Below, piece by piece: positions 8,428-16,959 of a stretch of 64,000 nt of DNA; the first letter of the stretch is position 1, and every line of letters starts with the position of its first letter. The position numbers and the translations under genes are program-made. This stretch comes from Tepidibacter hydrothermalis (GTDB lineage: Bacteria; Bacillota; Clostridia; Peptostreptococcales; Peptostreptococcaceae), in the NCBI RefSeq assembly GCF_029542625.1, contig NZ_CP120733.1, positions 3,038,001 to 3,102,000 on the forward strand, written 5' to 3'. The notes under the pieces were generated by a model. That model made no database searches, was not told the origin of the DNA, and worked only from the letters and a program-made list of their open reading frames with translations.

Positions 8428-8633
8428 AAAAATACCTCTGGTTAAAATGTTAGCTACTTTTATTAATATTTTTTTATAAAACTCAGATTATGCCGTTTAA
8501 ATATACGTTAAGAAACTTCGTTTGTCTGACCGTAAGGGAGTTTAAGAAGTTTTAGGATATTTAATAAGGCAGAATCTCTAGTTTTATAAAAAATATTAGT
8601 CCAAGTAGCGGTATTTTAATCAGAGGTATTTTT
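8428..8633 (+). repeat. 200-nt long-arm hairpin element, copy B
   Basis: Terminal repeats AAAAATACCTCTG.TTAAAAT and its complement lie at 8428-8449 and 8609-8633. The apical motif TGTCTGACCGTAAGGGAGTT is at 8523-8542. The inner stems (AAACTTCGT with AGAAGTTTT; AAAACTCAGATTATGCC with its partner) pair with few mismatches. After the right end comes TTTTCGCTTAAGCA, also found after copy C. Sits just downstream of the ZIP transporter gene. Confidence 0.75.
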
Positions 8634-8646
8634 CGCTTAAGCATAT

Positions 8647-9342
8647 TTATATTATCCCTCTCATAATAACCATAACCACAAATCCCAATACAAATCCAAA
8701 TGTAGCCTTTTTTTCATTTCCTCTACAATGGCACTTAGGAATCATTTCATTTGATACAACATAAAGTATAGATCCTCCAGCAAACGCCATGGAAAAAGGT
8801 ATTAAAACCCGTATGTATTGAAGAGTTAAAATTCCTATTCCAGCAGACAAAGGTTCTGCAAGACCTATCAGAGATGTATATAATATAGCCTTATACTTTG
8901 AATTCAAAGTATTTTTAAGTATATTCCCTATAATTAACCCTTCTGGTATATTTTGTATACCTATAGCTATTGCAAATAATATTCCTGTATTATTTCCTTC
9001 TGCTTCATATCCAGCTCCTATAACAAAACCTTCTGGTATATTGTGTATTATATTGGCTACAACAAACATAAAATTTCCTTTAACTTTATCCTCTGGAATC
9101 TTCTGTTCTAAATAATACATAAAAAAAGCTCCTAAAAGAATTCCGATTGTAGCCTGTATATTATGTCCTTGTTCAATACAAGGATATATTAAGCTATAAG
9201 CTCCAGCAAATACCATTATACCTGCAGCAAATCCAAGAAGTATATCCTCAGTTTTTTCACTCAAATTTTTTATAAATAAAATAGGAATTGCTCCTACTCC
9301 AGTGCAAAATCCCGTTATCAAACTAGCAATAAAACCACCCAA
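8647..9342 (-). CDS. ZIP family divalent metal transporter
   Basis: Inner-membrane uptake of zinc or related divalent metals. Eight hydrophobic segments are visible, with the two metal-binding signatures HNIPEGFVIGAGYEA and QNIPEGLIIGNIL in the fourth and fifth. A CHCRGNEKK loop precedes the last segment. The start is best placed at TTG 9342, where AGGTGA lies six bases upstream and translation begins in the first membrane helix (GGFIASLITGFCTGVG); a TTG at 9372 would add ten residues but has no clear ribosome site. About 231 residues. Confidence 0.9.
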   Translation of the reverse strand: MGGFIASLITGFCTGVGAIPILFIKNLSEKTEDILLGFAAGIMVFAGAYSLIYPCIEQGHNIQATIGILLGAFFMYYLEQKIPEDKVKGNFMFVVANIIHNIPEGFVIGAGYEAEGNNTGILFAIAIGIQNIPEGLIIGNILKNTLNSKYKAILYTSLIGLAEPLSAGIGILTLQYIRVLIPFSMAFAGGSILYVVSNEMIPKCHCRGNEKKATFGFVLGFVVMVIMRGII

Positions 9343-9430
9343 AAATCTCACCTCTATATATATTTTTTCCAATATATATTTCCCATAGAAGTGAAACTTA
9401 ATTCAGAGGATACTTTTTTAGCTAATTTTT

Positions 9431-10432
9431 CTACTTTTCTAATACTTTAGCTACATTTTTTAACATTTCTCTAATATTTAAATCATATGGACATCTTTGC
9501 TCACAAAGCCCACATTCTATACAATCTGATGCCTTTTTATCTAAGCTTTCATATCGCTTTGTAGACCATTCTTTTAGATTATATCTAGTGTAATATCCCT
9601 CTAGCAAAAACTGAAGAGGTATATTTATATTTTCAACACAAGGCATACAGTATTCGCATCTTCTGCAAAAACTATTTCCTAATTCTACTTTTATTTTGTC
9701 TATACTCTCCATTTCATCTTGAGTTAATTCAATTCTATCCTTTAATATAGATATATTTTCTCCTATTTGCTCAACCTTGTCCATTCCAGGTATTACAACA
9801 TCTATATATTCTTTTGATAATATATACTTAAGTGCAAGCTTTGCATCAGTCAATGCTCCTCCTGCAAGCGGCTTCATTATTATAGTTCCTATATTTTTAT
9901 CATTTGCAAGCTTTAGTACTTCTTCTCCTTGATTTTCAACTATATTATAAGGTATTTGTATAGTGTCAAACTTTTCATCGTATATAGCCTTTTTTATAAC
10001 CTCTACATTATGACTAGTTATTCCTATATACTTTATTTTTCCTTCTTTTTTAGCTTCTAATAAAGCTTTGTAAGCCATATTATCTTCAAATACAGAATCA
10101 TATTCTTCTATCTTAACATTGTGCATTTGATATATATCTATTTTCTCACACTTCAAATTGCTAATACTTATATCTATATCTTTTTTCATACCTTCATAAT
10201 CTCTGTTCATAGATTTTGTAGCTATTATAAATTTATAGTCTCTATCTTTTATACTATTTCCTATATATTCTTCACTTATAGTATACCCTCTTGCTGTATC
10301 TATAAAGTTTACATCATTTTTTATAAGTTCATCAATTATTCTGTCACAATCTTCTTGAGATACTCTTTGAATAGGCAATCCTCCAAACCCTACTCTTTTT
10401 ATATATAAGTCTGTTTTTCCAAGTTTTCTCAT
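9431..10432 (-). CDS. Aldo/keto reductase with C-terminal ferredoxin domain
   Basis: A 333-residue oxidoreductase. The TIM-barrel part has the aldo/keto reductase catalytic pattern (FIDTARGYTISEEYIG, ATKSMNRDYEG, IYQMHNV), and the C-terminal 90 residues carry cysteine motifs CRRCEYCMPC and CIECGLCEQRCPYDL for a 4Fe-4S cluster. Enzymes of this architecture are common in anaerobic Clostridia; the substrate is unknown. GGGGG lies before the ATG. Single gene between the ZIP and PspC genes. Confidence 0.9.
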   Translation of the reverse strand: MRKLGKTDLYIKRVGFGGLPIQRVSQEDCDRIIDELIKNDVNFIDTARGYTISEEYIGNSIKDRDYKFIIATKSMNRDYEGMKKDIDISISNLKCEKIDIYQMHNVKIEEYDSVFEDNMAYKALLEAKKEGKIKYIGITSHNVEVIKKAIYDEKFDTIQIPYNIVENQGEEVLKLANDKNIGTIIMKPLAGGALTDAKLALKYILSKEYIDVVIPGMDKVEQIGENISILKDRIELTQDEMESIDKIKVELGNSFCRRCEYCMPCVENINIPLQFLLEGYYTRYNLKEWSTKRYESLDKKASDCIECGLCEQRCPYDLNIREMLKNVAKVLEK

Positions 10433-10566
10433 AAATATGCCCCCTTATAATTTACTATTTATTAATTATATCAAAGTCTTTTGTTAAAATAAAAAATGAT
10501 ATAGTTTCCTTAAGTATGAAAAAATCTTTATTTGAAAGAATTTAGATAAAACCACTATAACTAGTA

Positions 10567-10593
10567 AACCACTAACAAATTGTTAGTGGTTTA
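10567..10593. repeat. Perfect inverted repeat downstream of the PspC gene
   Basis: AAACCACTAACAA (10567-10579) pairs with TTGTTAGTGGTTT (10581-10593). No strong U-tract on either strand, so its role as a terminator is uncertain. Confidence 0.5.
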
Positions 10594-10615
10594 TTGGTTA
10601 TAGAAAAAACTTTTT

Positions 10616-10813
10616 TTAATACATATTTGGATCATTAGGTATTATTAGTGCACATATAATGTATCCCAAAATACCACTACCTCCAGCAAGTATAAATAGT
10701 ATCCATAGTAATCTAATAATTGTAGAGTCTATATCGAAATACTCAGCTATTCCACCACATACACCTGATATTTTTTTGTCTCTTATTGATTTATAAACTT
10801 TCTTTTCAGTCAT
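10616..10813 (-). CDS. PspC domain protein
   Basis: A 65-residue membrane protein that is almost only a PspC domain: an N-terminal positively charged part (KKVYKSIRDKKISGVCGGIAEYFDIDSTIIRL) followed by two hydrophobic segments (LLWILFILAGGSGILGYIICALIIP). PspC domains belong to membrane stress responses in other bacteria, but short stand-alone versions have no fixed role. GAGGTAA precedes the ATG. Confidence 0.9.
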   Translation of the reverse strand: MTEKKVYKSIRDKKISGVCGGIAEYFDIDSTIIRLLWILFILAGGSGILGYIICALIIPNDPNMY

Positions 10814-10951
10814 AAGATTACCTCTTTTTTACATATTTTTTAGTTTTATTATAACATTAAAACTTAAGATAAGTAAATTCCTATCTAATATAATATATTT
10901 TCAATTATTTTATTAGGTACAAGTTTGATTTTATTTTTATAACAACCTCAT

Positions 10952-10990
10952 AAAAAAAGAACCTAGATTTCATTTGCACGAAATCTAGGT
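10952..10990 (-). terminator. Intrinsic terminator of the bcd-etfBA operon
   Basis: An 11-bp stem (10961-10971 with 10980-10990) is followed on the minus strand by TTCTTTTTTT. The apical part resembles the hairpin at 14132-14180 on the other side of the operon. Confidence 0.85.
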
Positions 10991-11032
10991 AAATACTTTT
11001 TGTATTAATATTTTTTCCTTTATTACTTAACT

Positions 11033-12040
11033 TTAAGCTTTAAGTTTGTGAGATTTTATTTCCTCAATCAAACAAGGTATAACCTTATTTAAATCACATA
11101 CAATCCCTAAATCAGCTACATCAAATATAGCAGCTTCCTTATTCTTATTAATAGCTATAATAAAATCTGAATCCTCCATACCAGCTATATGCTGAATAGC
11201 ACCAGATATTCCACATGCAAAATATACATCAGGTCTTACAGTTTTTCCCGTTTGTCCTACCTGTCTATCCTTTTCTAGTAATCCTTCATCTATTACTGCA
11301 CGAGATCCTGATACTTCGGCCTTTAATAAATCTGCAAGTTCACTTAGTACAGATAAATTTTCCTTATTTCCTACACCACGACCTCCTGATACGAGTATCT
11401 TGGCGTCTTCTATACTTATTTTTTTATCCTCTTCTTTAACTACTTCTAACACTTCAACATCCATATCATTTTCATTTATATCTACACTATGGTATTTTAT
11501 TACAGATTCTCTATTCTCATCCTTCACAAATTTTTTCATAACTCCGGGTCTTACAGTAGCCATTTGAGGTCTATGTTCACTACATGTTATTGTAGCCATT
11601 ATATTTCCACCAAAAGCTGGTCTTGTCATCAATAAATTATTATCTTCTTCATCTATATCTAATGATGTACAATCAGCTGTAAGTCCAGTCTTTATCCTTG
11701 CAGATACTCTAGGTGCTATATCTCTTCCTATTGACGTTGCACCTATTAATACTATTTCAGGATTCTCTGTATTTATAATAGATGTAAGTGCTTTTGCGTA
11801 AGTCTTTGTTATGTAGTATTCAAATTTTTTGTCTTCTACAACTATTACATTGTCCGCTCCATAGTGATTTAAAATTTCTACATTTTTTATATCACTACCT
11901 ATAATAGCTGCACTTAATTTAACATTCAATTTATCTGCAAGTTCTCTTCCCTTTCCTAAAAGTTCAAGTGATACATTTTGAATTTCAGATTCTCTTTGCT
12001 CTATATATACAAGTACACCCTCATGTTTTACATTATTCAT
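11033..12040 (-). CDS. etfA: Electron transfer flavoprotein alpha subunit
   Basis: Pairs with EtfB to carry electrons to or from acyl-CoA dehydrogenase. The N-terminal domain has the ETF fold. The C-terminal FAD domain has the alpha-subunit signature VSGGRGVG...GSRAVIDEG and RPDVYFACGISGAIQHIAGMEDSDFIIAIN. At 335 residues it lacks the extra ferredoxin domain found in some anaerobic EtfA proteins. Last gene of a bcd-etfB-etfA operon, 13 bases after etfB, with AAGGGG before the ATG. Confidence 0.96.
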   Translation of the reverse strand: MNNVKHEGVLVYIEQRESEIQNVSLELLGKGRELADKLNVKLSAAIIGSDIKNVEILNHYGADNVIVVEDKKFEYYITKTYAKALTSIINTENPEIVLIGATSIGRDIAPRVSARIKTGLTADCTSLDIDEEDNNLLMTRPAFGGNIMATITCSEHRPQMATVRPGVMKKFVKDENRESVIKYHSVDINENDMDVEVLEVVKEEDKKISIEDAKILVSGGRGVGNKENLSVLSELADLLKAEVSGSRAVIDEGLLEKDRQVGQTGKTVRPDVYFACGISGAIQHIAGMEDSDFIIAINKNKEAAIFDVADLGIVCDLNKVIPCLIEEIKSHKLKA

Positions 12041-12053
12041 AATACCACCCCTT

Positions 12054-12836
12054 TTATATAATGTACTTTTCTTTTAATTTATCTAATATAATACTTGCTG
12101 CTTCTTTAGGAGTTGCTTCATGTTTCACTCCAGCTGTTTTAGCTCCTTTTGTAAATGATTTTTTAACTTTTGTAGGTGAACCACTAAGACCTATATTACT
12201 TTCATCTACATCTATATCATCTAAAGTCCACATTTCTAACTTACTTTCATCAAAGCATTCATATATTCTTTTAATCTTCATATATCTAGGCTCATTTATC
12301 TCTTTTAAAGTAGTTATTAAGCATGGAGTCTTAACCTTAACTTTGTAGTATCTATCTTCAAACATTCTTTTTAGTATTATACTATCCTCACAAATATTTA
12401 AGTCTTCAACATAACTAATAGAAGGTATATTTAGGTGTTCTGCCATTTGAACTCCAACTTGAGCAGTGTCACCATCTATAGCCTGTCTTCCAGTTATTAT
12501 AATATCGTAATCAAGTTTTTTAATAGCTCCTGCAATAGTAGATGATGTTGCTAAAGTATCAGCTCCTGCAAACTTTTTATCACTTAACAGTATCGCTCTA
12601 TCTGCTCCCATGGCTAATGCTTCTCTTAAAGCTAATTCTGCCTGCTTAGGGCCCATAGATATTACTGTTATATTAGCTCCTATTTCCTCTTTTATTCTTA
12701 GAGCAGTTTCTAGTCCACTTTTGTCATCAGGATTTATTATGCTCTTTACTCCATCTCTAATTAAAGTACCAGTTTTAGGGTTAATTTTGACTTCAGTAGT
12801 ATCTGGAACTTGCTTAATACAAACTATTATATTCAT
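12054..12836 (-). CDS. etfB: Electron transfer flavoprotein beta subunit
   Basis: The AMP/FAD-binding partner of EtfA. Family motifs include VCIKQVPDT at the N-terminus, GPKQAELALREALAMGADRAILLSD and the signature GRQAIDGDTAQVGVQMAEHL. The 260-residue length is typical. In Clostridia EtfAB together with butyryl-CoA dehydrogenase can bifurcate electrons from NADH to crotonyl-CoA and ferredoxin; this is family knowledge and not proven for this copy. It lies between bcd and etfA with 13-base gaps. Confidence 0.96.
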   Translation of the reverse strand: MNIIVCIKQVPDTTEVKINPKTGTLIRDGVKSIINPDDKSGLETALRIKEEIGANITVISMGPKQAELALREALAMGADRAILLSDKKFAGADTLATSSTIAGAIKKLDYDIIITGRQAIDGDTAQVGVQMAEHLNIPSISYVEDLNICEDSIILKRMFEDRYYKVKVKTPCLITTLKEINEPRYMKIKRIYECFDESKLEMWTLDDIDVDESNIGLSGSPTKVKKSFTKGAKTAGVKHEATPKEAASIILDKLKEKYII

Positions 12837-12849
12837 AGATTTTTCCCCC

Positions 12850-13989
12850 TTATTTTAATAAATTAGCTGCTATTACCATTTTTTGAACTTCTGATGTTCC
12901 CTCATATATTTCAGTTATCTTAGCATCTCTCATCATTCTTTCTATATCGTATTCTCTTGTATATCCGTATCCTCCATGCAATTGAACACATCTAGTTGTA
13001 ACATCCATAGCAACTTCAGATGCATATAATTTTGCCATGGCTGCTTCATTAGAATACGCTAACCCCATATCCTTATTCCAAGCTGCCTTATATACTAGCA
13101 TTCTAGCCGCTTCTATTTTAGTTTTCATATCAGCTAACTGAAATTGTGTGTTTTGGAATTTTGCTATTGATCTTCCAAACTGCTTTCTCTCTTTTACATA
13201 ATCAATAGTAGTATCAAGAGCACCTTGAGCTATTCCAAGTGCCTGTGCTGCTATTCCTATTCTTCCTCCATCAAGTGTCTTCATTGCTATTGAGAACCCT
13301 TTTCCTTCTCTTCCTAACATATTTTCTTTAGGAATTTTACAATTTTCAAATATAAGCTCACAAGTAGCTGATCCTTTGATACCAAGTTTCTTTTCTTTAG
13401 GACCTACTTTAAATCCAGGAGTATCCTTCTCAACTATAAATCCAGTTATTCCTTTCGTGCCCTTTGACTTATCTGTCATAGCCATAACTATGTATATATC
13501 CGCATACCCTGCATTTGTTATAAATATTTTTGAACCGTTTAATATGTAATGATCTTCATCGAGAACTGCTGTTGTCTGCTGAGAAGATGCATCTGTACCT
13601 GCATTAGGCTCCGTAAGACCAAATGCCCCTAATTTTTCTCCACTTGCTAAAGGCTTTAAATATTTTTCTTTTTGTTCATTTGTTCCAAATTCGTTTATAG
13701 GAGATGCACAAAGTGATGTATGTGCAGATAATATAACACCTGTAGTTGCACAGTATTTAGATAACTCTTCAACAGCAAGTATATATCCTAAATTATCTCC
13801 ATCTTCTCCTTCATACTCACTACTAAAAGGAATTCCCATAAATCCTGCTTTCTTCATCTTCTCTACAGTTTCAATAGGGAACCTCTCTTGTTCATCTATT
13901 TCACTTGCTAAAGGCTTGACCTCATTTTTAGCAAATTCTTCATACATTTGCTTTAACATATTATGTTCTTTTGATAAATCAAATCTCAT
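12850..13989 (-). CDS. bcd: Short-chain acyl-CoA dehydrogenase (butyryl-CoA dehydrogenase type)
   Basis: FAD enzyme reducing a short-chain enoyl-CoA, or oxidising the acyl-CoA. Three-domain acyl-CoA dehydrogenase of 379 residues with GAFGLTEPNAGTDAS, KIFITNAGYADIYIVMA, and the C-terminal signature QLHGGYGYTREYDIERMMRDAKITEIYEGTSEVQ (shown here as one family block), in which the glutamate of YEGTSE is the catalytic base. It leads the bcd-etfB-etfA operon. The usual butyrate genes crt, hbd and thl are not next to it, so the substrate could be another short acyl-CoA. Confidence 0.93.
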   Translation of the reverse strand: MRFDLSKEHNMLKQMYEEFAKNEVKPLASEIDEQERFPIETVEKMKKAGFMGIPFSSEYEGEDGDNLGYILAVEELSKYCATTGVILSAHTSLCASPINEFGTNEQKEKYLKPLASGEKLGAFGLTEPNAGTDASSQQTTAVLDEDHYILNGSKIFITNAGYADIYIVMAMTDKSKGTKGITGFIVEKDTPGFKVGPKEKKLGIKGSATCELIFENCKIPKENMLGREGKGFSIAMKTLDGGRIGIAAQALGIAQGALDTTIDYVKERKQFGRSIAKFQNTQFQLADMKTKIEAARMLVYKAAWNKDMGLAYSNEAAMAKLYASEVAMDVTTRCVQLHGGYGYTREYDIERMMRDAKITEIYEGTSEVQKMVIAANLLK

Positions 13990-14128
13990 AACTTTTTATC
14001 CCCCTTTATTAAATAGTTCTTGTCCTAAAAGTGATACATTAATATATATTTAGAGGGATTTGCTTTTAGAACAGATTTTGTATATAAAAATTTTCTTATG
14101 GTATTTTATAACTTAAAATACTCATTAT

Positions 14129-14180
14129 AAAAAAATAGCTACATAGATTTCATGCAATCGAAACCAAAGTAGCTATTTTA
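14129..14180 (-). terminator. Intrinsic terminator downstream of nfo
   Basis: An 11-bp outer stem AAAATAGCTAC/GTAGCTATTTT (14132-14142 with 14170-14180) with an inner AGATTTC...GAAACC helix, followed on the minus strand by seven T. Its inner part resembles the terminator after etfA. Confidence 0.75.
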
Positions 14181-14213
14181 GAATTATTTAGGTTATAAAA
14201 AACTTCACTTAAA

Positions 14214-14412
14214 AAACAGAGGGTATTAAAATGTTAGATAATCATTTAAATATTTTTGTATAGAACTTGTATTACATCGTTTGCATATCCGTTAAGAAAG
14301 TTCGTTGTCTGACCGTAGGGAGTTTAGAACTTTTAGGATATTGAATAAGATGTAGTACTTAGTTCTATTAAAATATTTAATGAATTATCGGTATTTTAAT
14401 ACCCTCTGTTTT
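14214..14412 (+). repeat. 200-nt long-arm hairpin element, copy C
   Basis: Perfect 20-bp terminal inverted repeat AAAACAGAGGGTATTAAAAT (14214-14233 with 14393-14412). The apical motif TGTCTGACCGTAGGGAGTTT is at 14306-14325. Inner arms pair (AGAACT.TGTATTACATC with GATGTAGTACTTAGTTCT; AAAGTTC with GAACTTT) although they differ from copies A and B. It lies between nfo and its terminator and contains no gene. The remaining gap back to bcd holds only the terminator and promoter space. Confidence 0.75.
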
Positions 14413-14444
14413 CGCTTCAAGCACAAAATCTACTCATTTATGTT

Positions 14445-15281
14445 TTAATTTTTTTTCAAAAAATCCCTTATCATCTCTATTTCCTTTTTATGACCCTCAT
14501 CATCATAAGGAGTCTCCAAGAAAAATGGAAGATGTTTAAGCTTTTCATGAGTCATAAACTCCATTAAAGCCTTAAAACCTATTTCTCCCTCTCCAATACC
14601 TGCATGTCTATCTTTATTGCTCTTAAACGGCATCATACTATCATTAAAATGTATTACTTTCAATTTATCAAGTCCTATTATTTTATCAAATTCATCAAGT
14701 ACACCATCAAGATCATTTACTATATCGTATCCAGCTGAAAATATATGACACGTATCAAGGCATACTCCAATTTTATCTTTATAATTAATCTTATCTATTA
14801 TACTTTTTATATGCTCAAAATCATGTCCTATCTCAGTACCTTTTCCCGACATAGTTTCAAGAAGTATAATTACATTTTGATCCTCTGTTAAAGATTCATT
14901 TAAAGCATTTGTTATCCTATCTATTCCGAATTCTATACCTCCACCCACATGACTTCCTGGATGAAAGCACATGTATTCTATTTCAAGTTCATCCATTCTC
15001 TTTATATCTTCTTTAAATATTCTTCTTCCAAATTCATATACATCATCTTTTTTACCTCCAAGATTCATAGTATAAGGTGCATGAGCAAGCATTGCTCCAA
15101 AGTTATTTTTTTTTCTTATTCTTTGAAACTCTGCTATATCTTTTTCATTAAATTCCTTTGCATTTCCTCCTCTTGGATTTCTAGTAAAAAATTGAAATGT
15201 ATTAGCGCCTATATCTAAAGCGGCATTAATTGCCTTTGAATATCCTTTTGCTATTGATATATGTGGTCCTATAACTAGCAT
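14445..15281 (-). CDS. nfo: Endonuclease IV (AP endonuclease)
   Basis: Cuts abasic sites in DNA using three zinc ions. The TIM-barrel pattern is clear: [100 protein letters not shown], with the metal-binding His, Glu and Asp residues in place. Length of 278 is normal. AGGAGTGA precedes the ATG. Together with nth it gives two base-excision repair enzymes in the window. Confidence 0.96.
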   Translation of the reverse strand: MLVIGPHISIAKGYSKAINAALDIGANTFQFFTRNPRGGNAKEFNEKDIAEFQRIRKKNNFGAMLAHAPYTMNLGGKKDDVYEFGRRIFKEDIKRMDELEIEYMCFHPGSHVGGGIEFGIDRITNALNESLTEDQNVIILLETMSGKGTEIGHDFEHIKSIIDKINYKDKIGVCLDTCHIFSAGYDIVNDLDGVLDEFDKIIGLDKLKVIHFNDSMMPFKSNKDRHAGIGEGEIGFKALMEFMTHEKLKHLPFFLETPYDDEGHKKEIEMIRDFLKKN

Positions 15282-15328
15282 TAAATCACTCCTAACATAA
15301 TATTAAATCATATACCTTAATTATACCC

Positions 15329-15370
15329 AAAAAAAATAGACATCAACAAATTGTTGACGTCTATTTTTTT
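15329..15370. terminator. Bidirectional terminator overlapping the end of the ArsR-type regulator gene
   Basis: AATAGACATCAACAA and TTGTTGACGTCTATT form the stem, with A-run on the left and T-run on the right, so it can act on both strands. It includes the stop codon of the regulator gene. Confidence 0.85.
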
Positions 15371-15945
15371 GCCTTCTTCTCTTTTCTAAGATCAGGCACT
15401 CCCATTAATGTTATATTATATGGTCTAGTATTATCTCTATCCTTTTTATCCTTACCATTTAAAACCTCAGTAATCTTTTCTTCTAAACAATCCATTACTT
15501 CCTTACATTCTTCCTCTGTTAAGTAGTACTGATTATAATGTCTTACATGCTTAGATTTAACCTCATCATTTTCAGCAGCTCTATAAAAATCATCACTTAT
15601 CTTCTCGAATAAAGATATTGAAACTTGATTTAATGTTCTAGCTACATTTTCATCATAAACAGCAGAGTTTAAAATACTTTTATCCATAATAACCATTTTC
15701 GCCTTTGGAAGATAGTATTTTTCTATAATTCCAGATTTAACTTTTTCTTCTACTAATTCTAATATGCCCGCATTTAACAATGTTTTTATATGATAATTGA
15801 TTTTAGCATGCGGTTCTGATAATAATTCTGACAATTGCTTAGCTGATAAGGGCTCCTCTGCAAAAGCCTCCAGTATATCCACTCTATACGGATGGGATAC
15901 AGCCTTTATTTGATCAATATCTCTTAAAACTAAAATATCCTTCAT
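15361..15945 (-). CDS. ArsR-type winged-helix transcription regulator
   Basis: A 194-residue DNA-binding protein. Residues 8-75 form a winged helix (IKAVSHPYRVDILEAFAEEPLSAKQLSELL, then a recognition helix around HAKINYHIKTLLNAGILELV). The rest is a helical ligand or dimer part ending in a basic tail. No metal-binding cysteines are seen, so it is not a classical arsenic or cadmium sensor. The inducer and targets are unknown; glsA is divergent in function but in the same direction upstream. AAGGTGA lies before the ATG. Confidence 0.85.
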   Translation of the reverse strand: MKDILVLRDIDQIKAVSHPYRVDILEAFAEEPLSAKQLSELLSEPHAKINYHIKTLLNAGILELVEEKVKSGIIEKYYLPKAKMVIMDKSILNSAVYDENVARTLNQVSISLFEKISDDFYRAAENDEVKSKHVRHYNQYYLTEEECKEVMDCLEEKITEVLNGKDKKDRDNTRPYNITLMGVPDLRKEKKAKK

Positions 15946-16021
15946 AGAATCACCTTCACTTAGTTTTTATATATTATATTATTTAAAATTGCAATTGTCA
16001 AAATATTTTTATATATAGTTT

Positions 16022-16939
16022 TTAGAATATACTTAAATTCAGTTTTTCTGATATACTCTCCATAACTTTAATACCAGCTATACTGTTACCTTTTTCATCA
16101 AGAGACGGTCCAAATACTCCTATTCCCATTTTACTCGGAACAGTTCCCATAATTCCTCCTCCAACTCCCGATTTAGAAGGTATTCCAACACTTATAGCAT
16201 ACTCTCCAGATGCATCGTACATACCACATGTAACCATGAATGTTTTTACTATCTTAGATACTTCTTCATCCATCAATCTCTTTCCAGTTAACATATCAAC
16301 ACCTTGATATGCAAGATTCACACCTATTCTAGCTAAATCTCTAACTGTTACCTCAATAGAACACTGCTTAAAATATAAGTCGAGCACATCCTCTACATTT
16401 TCAGTCAAAACTCCTTCACTTCTTAGAAAATATGCCATGGCTCTATTTCTATCACCAGTAAGCTTTTCAGACATATAAACCTCTTCATTTATACTCAAAT
16501 TTTCATTTCCAGAAAGGTTTTTAAAGAAGTTCATCATCCTATTTAATTTATCAGCATTGTTTTTACCTTTAATCATAGACGTTATCATTATAGCCCCAGC
16601 ATTTATCATAGGATTATACGGAATTGAAGGCTTTGATGTTTCAAGCTTCATTATAGAGTTAAACGGATCTCCGCTAGGCTCCATTCCAACCTTAGAAAAA
16701 ACCTTATCCTTTCCATTATCCATAAGAGCCAAAGCAAGCGTTATAGGCTTTGACACACTTTGTATAGTAAATTTTTTACCACAATTTCCAGCCTCATATA
16801 TATTATTATCCATGTCTACCACACAAATTCCTAAATCATTTTTACTAGCTTTTCTTAGCTCCGGAATATAAGTAGCCACATTTCCATATTCAGTATACTG
16901 TCTATTATCATCGATTATCTTTTGTAATATTTGTTCCAA
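16022..16939 (-). CDS. glsA: Glutaminase A
   Basis: Hydrolyses glutamine to glutamate and ammonia. It belongs to the serine beta-lactamase-like glutaminases: the S-x-x-K pair is S61-K64 in FTIQSVSKPITLAL, followed by NPMINAGAIM and SVGIPSKSGVGGGIMGTVP. Length 305 is typical. The start is TTG at 16939 with GGGGG eight bases upstream. It follows the nucleoside-kinase-like gene by 20 bases, so the two may be co-transcribed. Confidence 0.95.
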   Translation of the reverse strand: MEQILQKIIDDNRQYTEYGNVATYIPELRKASKNDLGICVVDMDNNIYEAGNCGKKFTIQSVSKPITLALALMDNGKDKVFSKVGMEPSGDPFNSIMKLETSKPSIPYNPMINAGAIMITSMIKGKNNADKLNRMMNFFKNLSGNENLSINEEVYMSEKLTGDRNRAMAYFLRSEGVLTENVEDVLDLYFKQCSIEVTVRDLARIGVNLAYQGVDMLTGKRLMDEEVSKIVKTFMVTCGMYDASGEYAISVGIPSKSGVGGGIMGTVPSKMGIGVFGPSLDEKGNSIAGIKVMESISEKLNLSIF

Positions 16940-16959
16940 TTCCTATTCCCCCGTTCTAT

